Below the pieces are notes generated by a model that searched no databases, was not told the origin of the DNA, and saw nothing but the letters and a program-made list of their open reading frames with translations. A stretch of DNA of 64,000 bases from Kingdonia uniflora. Lineage: Eukaryota; Streptophyta; Magnoliopsida; Ranunculales; Circaeasteraceae. Made by a program: the position numbers and the translations under genes. Positions within the stretch are counted from its first letter, which is position 1; each line of letters starts with the position of its first letter. Of the stretch, positions 59,601 through 64,000 are shown piece by piece. The stretch spans positions 1,674,001 through 1,738,000 of the forward strand of contig JACGCM010002238.1 of NCBI GenBank assembly GCA_014058105.1. The letters are read 5' to 3'.

Positions 59601-60228
59601 AACCAAATCATAGGACAATTCTTCTTAGCGCCTCTCATTAACTTGAAGTATAGTTTATAGCCTTAGTATTCTTTTGCATCTAAATTTTTAACTTAATATG
59701 TTTATTAAATTTGGTTTGTTATACATCTCGATTAGATTACTTTAGCATCATTAGCATATATCATTTTATCATTAGCAAATTTGTATATCTTACTAACACT
59801 ATTATCATCTCGTTAGTCGGTATAATTGTTTAGCTATCTTGGGAAGTTTCTGAGCCGTGGTTTGTTCACACTCGTAATATAAACATTTCAAATCTAGAGA
59901 TGTAGCGGTTGTGGTTAAGGCGATCCAGTTGAAGAGTTAAAGTTGAAGGCTTGATTCTCTATTATAATTTTGGATCACAATTTGGATGTACTTGTGAGAT
60001 CTTTTATTTATGAGATTGTTGTTTCTAACCAGTTGTGGTTTGCAGTAATTTTAGTATAGTTATCGTTATACTTTCCACTATTTTTTTTATTCTTTATGAC
60101 TCTGTATTGTGCACCAATAGATTACTGAATCTAACTTTATTTTAGCTTGGTTACTTGTGGGGACCTGTACGTTCTCGAATTTCAGTAATTGGTTTGGTCT
60201 AGTAATTATTAGAATTTGGGGCGTAACA
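56638..60228. repeat. Solo LTR (3,591 bp) with perfect TSD
   Basis: Starts AGTAATATCCCG (the expected TG is mutated to AG) and ends TTTGGGGCGTAACA. Flanked by TAATC at 56,633-56,637 and 60,229-60,233. It matches the solo LTR at 42,036 in parts and the inverted fragment at 60,582-61,905. An open frame of 171 codons (57,283-57,798) inside has no recognised motif and may be chance. Confidence 0.75.
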
Positions 60229-60233
60229 TAATC

Positions 60234-60581
60234 TTATACTTTTTGAGATATATGTAGAGTTTAATGTTCATATTCATGACAAGCAGTTTTTATTTGCTAC
60301 ATAATGAGTCGCTTTCAACATCATAGTTCTCCTCTTACCTACCTATTATTAATAGTTTTGTGGTCATCATATTTGCATTCATTTCAGTCAGCGCATATCA
60401 TATTCTATTCATGAATAGATCATCAACCATGTTTTACAATCTACATGAGTTATGATATTAACTAGAAGTTGGGAAGATCATACTTAAGTAATATTCAACC
60501 TATATAAACCATAATTCAATTATATGCAGAAATGCCTAAAAAAAATGTAGAACTTTGTATGGATTTCTTCAGTGTTTATTA
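60234..60581. other. Spacer between inverted LTR copies
   Basis: 348 bp of AT-rich sequence, nothing recognised. Confidence 0.5.
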
Positions 60582-61905
60582 TGTCACGCCCTAAATTCTA
60601 ATAAATAGTATACCAGACCAATTACAAAAATTCGAGGACGTACAGGTCCCTACAAATAACCAACCCAAAATAAAATTAGGCTCAGTAATCTATTGGTGTA
60701 CAATGCAGAGTAATAAGAAATAAAATAACAGCCGAAGAAAAAAATAATGATAACTATACTCAAAATTACTACAAACCTCAACAGGTTGGAGATAAGAATC
60801 TCCATAACTAAACTATCTCAAGTACATCTAATTCGTGATCCAAAATATTAACTGAGAACCAAGCCTTCAGCATAAGCTCTTCGACAGGATCACCTCAACC
60901 ACAACTGCTACAACTCTAGATCTAAAATGTTATATTGAGAGTGTGAGCAAACCACGGCTCACAAACATCCTAAAATAGCTAAACAATTATACCGACTAAC
61001 AAGATGATAAAAGTAATAATAAGATATATAAATTTTGCAGGTGATAAGATGATATATACTAAAGATGTTGAATATGCCAAATCGGGATGTATAATGAATC
61101 TATTAAACAAAAATGCTAAATGCAAAGGAATATTAAGATTATAAACTACACTTCGAGTTAATGAGAGATGTTAAGAAGAATCGTCCAAGAATTTGGTTGA
61201 TCAACTGCTAACATGTGACTTAGACATTTAAAGAGATCATTATTGGATATAAGGGGTTCGATTTTTGTCAAGCTCGACCAAGCTAAGGATATTTTACTTG
61301 ATTAGAGTGTTCTGGGCATTTTAACCCAAGGAGTCTAGTTGTCCTCAATTTATTTAATTCTATGAAATTTCAAACTCAGAGAGGATAAGATGGGTACCAA
61401 AGGAGAACTGTCTCATACTATCCCAGACTCTAGGATGAGTACCATAGGTGTAAGTATAATAGTAACCTGCCCAAACTTGCCAACTATTTTAACCTGAGTT
61501 AGGAATCCTATTAGTCGATTTAGAGTTGGTTTATGTATCCGAACTCATTATCAAAAATATTAACTTAAGGAGTCTCTATGATTTCCTAATGTAGACATGA
61601 TTACCATCAATTGCTTGAGTAAAATAATAGTCGACACAGGCTAGTGCAGATGAGATAACCTTCAAGTTTCCAACAAGCAGTCAACAATCCTCAAGAACAG
61701 AGTTTATAATCTCAACTCTTTAATAACTATGTACTTAAGTCTCCAAAATAGATTGACAGGAATCCCATAAGGTTCTAACATTAATGGTGACAATACAGAC
61801 ATTGAATAACAACTTGACGCTCAAGGACAAAGCCACGAGAACGCTCAAACGAGGATGATCTCCTAAAACTAATAACGAAGCAAAAAAAAGCTTAACAAAG
61901 TAGCT
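60582..61905 (-). repeat. Truncated LTR, inverted copy of 58,890-60,228
   Basis: Starts TGTCACGCCCTAAATTCTAA, the reverse complement of the end of the LTR at 56,638-60,228, and follows it in reverse through CGCTCAAGGACAAAGCCACG (61,810-61,840; compare 58,940-58,970). Similarity stops near 61,905, so the other end is missing. Confidence 0.8.
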
Positions 61906-62640
61906 TTATAAGGTTCAAGCACTAACTCTTTCTGATTTCATGCCCAGACTTTCTCCAACCTAGTTTCTGGTCAGAGTAATTTGGTGTGAAGGGAAAAGGA
62001 CATCTGGCGACTTCTAATACCTGCTTGGCTTCAAAAGATTCTTTGAGTAAAATATCACGAAAGTCAGATAAACTTAAGGATTTGTTGTTTCGGAGTACCT
62101 AAAAGACTTATTATCTGTAAAATACCAGATTTTGGAGTACCTGAAAGACTTGTTATCTGTAAAGTACTTGAAAGATTTATTATCTGTAAAGTACATGTAA
62201 TTTATATTCGAGCTTAATAAAATTGGGTTATTCAAACTTTGTGTTGATATATAGAATAACTCTTAAAATCAAGCTATGAATAATTTGAAGATTTACAAAT
62301 AGAGGATGAAATGCAATATATGAGATTGGAACTACAGAATATATTATAGCAACTGAGCTGTAAAAATATGTTTGTAACCTAAAAGATGTGTAAGAATTCA
62401 TTTTCGAACTGAATGACTTAGAATTATTGGATAGGAGAGAGATAATTGTAAAAGTTTTAGGATATATAAGAATTGGAAATTCGAGCTCAGGGAGGTCGTT
62501 CCAAAAGATTGGATTTAGAAAGAATAAGTTCGAGATGGAATAGGCCGAATTCACTGAGGTCGATGTGGAGAGATAAGTTTAAATAATTTTTCTCAGGATA
62601 CTAGGGTTTCTATTGTGAAAGAACTGAATATAATTACGAA
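61906..62640. other. Unassigned stretch leading into element V
   Basis: From about 62,550 it matches sequence upstream of aORF-B in element IV. The rest is unassigned and includes three short tandem units around TTATTATCTGTAAA at 62,092-62,190. Confidence 0.35.
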
Positions 62641-62672
62641 TTGTGGGGGATCATGAGTAATTTAAAAAACTA

Positions 62673-62684
62673 CATAAATAGGGG
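62673..62684 (+). promoter_or_regulatory. TATA-like box for aORF-B, element V
   Basis: CATAAATAGGGG only 14 bp before the first aORF-B ATG. Either the true start is downstream or the leader is very short. Confidence 0.4.
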
Positions 62685-62686
62685 AA

Positions 62687-63069
62687 ATGATCTTTAAGCA
62701 GGTTGGAGAAAATAAAAATGGTGTGGACTCGATCAGAGAAATTCGTTATGCCGTTGAGGGACGGTTGGTGATAAAGATATCTAAAGTATGGGAGTGGATT
62801 TTTGGCTTGTTAGACTATGATGTTGACCTTCCAGTGACCGAGTATCAGTTTGAAGGTTTAGACTGGATGGGCAGGGAAATTTAGTATAAACGTTGCTTTT
62901 ACGAGGAGTTATTCCGAGAAGTTATTGTGAAGCCTTCAGCTCGAAAAGAGGTTATGAGACTAATTGTTGAAGAAGAGATCGAGTTGAATGATGTAAGGAT
63001 TATGGGAGGCGAACTGATCAGGTGTGGCTCCCCAGGACATTAGGGATGTTTTAAGTGTAATTATATGTA
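62687..63069 (+). pseudogene. aORF-B of element V (stop codons)
   Basis: From ATG 62,687 the frame reads VEGRLVIKISKVWEWIFGLL, DYDVDLP, YQFEGLDWMGREI, a stop at 62,882-62,884, then FYEELFREVIVKPSARKEVM, RLIVEEEIE, GELIRCGSPGH, stop, GCFKCNYM. It aligns with aORF-B of element IV over its whole length, including the region upstream of the first Met there (TIKIIELCEKLFGLL). Two internal stops. Unknown function. Confidence 0.7.
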
Positions 63070-63230
63070 AGGAAGTGAATTGTATGAGTTTGAATAACTG
63101 TCAAAGAAATGTAATGAGATTAAAGTTTGAATTTTTCCTCTATTATTGTAAATGTTGTTTGTGACTATTATGAAAAACAAATTTGAATATTTTTAAAATG
63201 TTGAGAGCTTTGGAAATACGTCAGCACTTC

Positions 63231-63239
63231 TATAAGTAG
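63231..63239 (+). promoter_or_regulatory. TATA box for aORF-C, element V
   Basis: TATAAGTAG within TTCTATAAGTAGAAA, as in element IV. Confidence 0.55.
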
Positions 63240-63339
63240 AAAAAGCAAAAAAATAGAAAAAGCAGGCAGCTTTTGATTTTGCCTCTAGTGATATAGCAGG
63301 GAAAGTTCGATTGTGTGTAAGTATTGAGTCATCATAAGT

Positions 63340-63770
63340 GTGGGGAGGTCAGAGAGATATTTGGGAAAGAGAGTTGAAAATTTATTAAAATATAGGACAG
63401 GGGGCAATGATGGGAAGCTGTTTTCTCCGAAAAGGTGTAAGATGTCTAATATTAATTATGGAAGGGATGCCTCGATTCTAAAACTGAGGGCAGCTCGTGT
63501 GAGGCCCCATAAGTATCAGCAGTTAGAAAGAAAAAATATAAATAATGCTTCATCTTCTTCATTGAAACATTTATCAACTTTTGAAAACTTTAAGAGCAGT
63601 AAAAGAGGAAAGAGAAAAAGGAGCATAAATTTTATGAGAAATTAATCGAGAGTGATCAACAATCAAAGCGAGAGAGAGTTACAGAGACTAAGTCACGAAG
63701 GTGGTTATATAGCAGCGTTGTGAGGGAAAGATTTGGCATTGCATCAGATTCATATTCCGACATAGAAGGT
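63340..63770 (+). pseudogene. First exon of aORF-C, element V
   Basis: The frame from 63,340 (MGRSERYLGKRVENLLKYR) is very basic (SSKRGKRKR). After a frameshift near 63,610-63,640 the reading continues in another frame as KLIESDQQSKRERVTETKSR, VVRERFGIASDSYSDIE, ending at a donor-like AAG/GTTAGT at about 63,770. The end matches the element IV exon near 34,290 (VVKEGFGVVPDSYSDFE then GT). The conserved domain would lie right of the window. It is probably nuclear if made, judging only by the basic clusters. Confidence 0.5.
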
Positions 63771-64000
63771 TAGTAGATGATTTGTGATACTGTGAATGTG
63801 TTTATCTTAAAAATCCTTTTTTGCGGTATGCAAATCAAAAAATTACTATTTATAGCAATCTATAAAAATCTGCTTGATATATTCGTAAAATGAGATATGA
63901 AAGATATATGTATGTGAGTGTTGTATATGTAAAAGATAACGATGGACCACCTGGACCTGCATGTAGGTCGAGCGTGAGGAGTTTTGTGTAGGACCAAACC

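Larger units (their letters stand above)
62641..64000 (-). mobile_element. Element V: reverse-gene block of another Tat-type gypsy element (partial)
   Basis: aORF-B and the first exon of aORF-C lie on the plus strand, so the element itself should run on the minus strand, with gag-pol to the right of the window. It is closest to element IV: same promoter flanks, same TTCTATAAGTAG box and same exon end (SYSDIE/SYSDFE). Confidence 0.6.

Overview
This is intergenic, repeat-built plant nuclear DNA, most likely from a eudicot. It is AT-rich and full of nested LTR retrotransposons, with a decayed Helitron that carries an RPA-like gene. I see no intact host gene, no tRNA or rRNA gene and no CRISPR array. 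All lineage calls come from protein motifs and element structure read by eye. Species is not determinable. || Layout. (1) 1-6,997: 3' part of Ty3/gypsy Tat-type element I, plus strand: integrase C-terminus, a 193-bp tandem array, reverse-strand genes, polypurine tract, 3' LTR. (2) 7,889-22,479: a whole, decayed Tat-type element III, minus strand, 14.6 kb, with two 787-bp LTRs, gag-protease-RT-RNase H-second RNase H-integrase, and a reverse-strand gene block between integrase and 3' LTR. (3) 22,912-23,295: a lone copia-like LTR. (4) About 25.2-30.99 kb and 48.6-50.9 kb: two parts of what looks like one Helitron (PIF1-type helicase pseudogene; RPA-like pseudogene). They are separated by truncated Tat element IV (30.99-41.7 kb), complete non-autonomous element II nested inside IV (35,625-39,991, TSD CACAT), and a 5'-truncated copia element (41.7-48.6 kb). 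That copia element is itself broken by a 2.95-kb solo LTR (TSD CCAAT). A 519-bp TRIM lies in an RPA intron. (5) 52,271-52,504: a fragment of a plant 3-beta-hydroxysteroid dehydrogenase/decarboxylase-like gene. (6) 52.6-61.9 kb: three more long LTRs of the same family, two of them in inverted orientation. (7) 62.6 kb to the end: the reverse-gene block of a further Tat-type element, V. || Most interesting pattern. Four separate Tat-type elements (I, III, IV, V) carry parts of the same non-gag-pol block between pol and the 3' LTR, on the strand opposite to gag-pol: two small proteins (called aORF-A and aORF-B here) and a larger spliced gene (aORF-C, with a leader intron ending at or near the ATG). 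A TATA-like box lies upstream of every unit I could place. One antisense ORF is known from Tat relatives such as Grande and Retand. The set of three separately promoted genes, with the small proteins recognisable across divergent elements, is the part least covered by what I know. The non-autonomous element II has replaced most of this block with an 86-bp satellite array.
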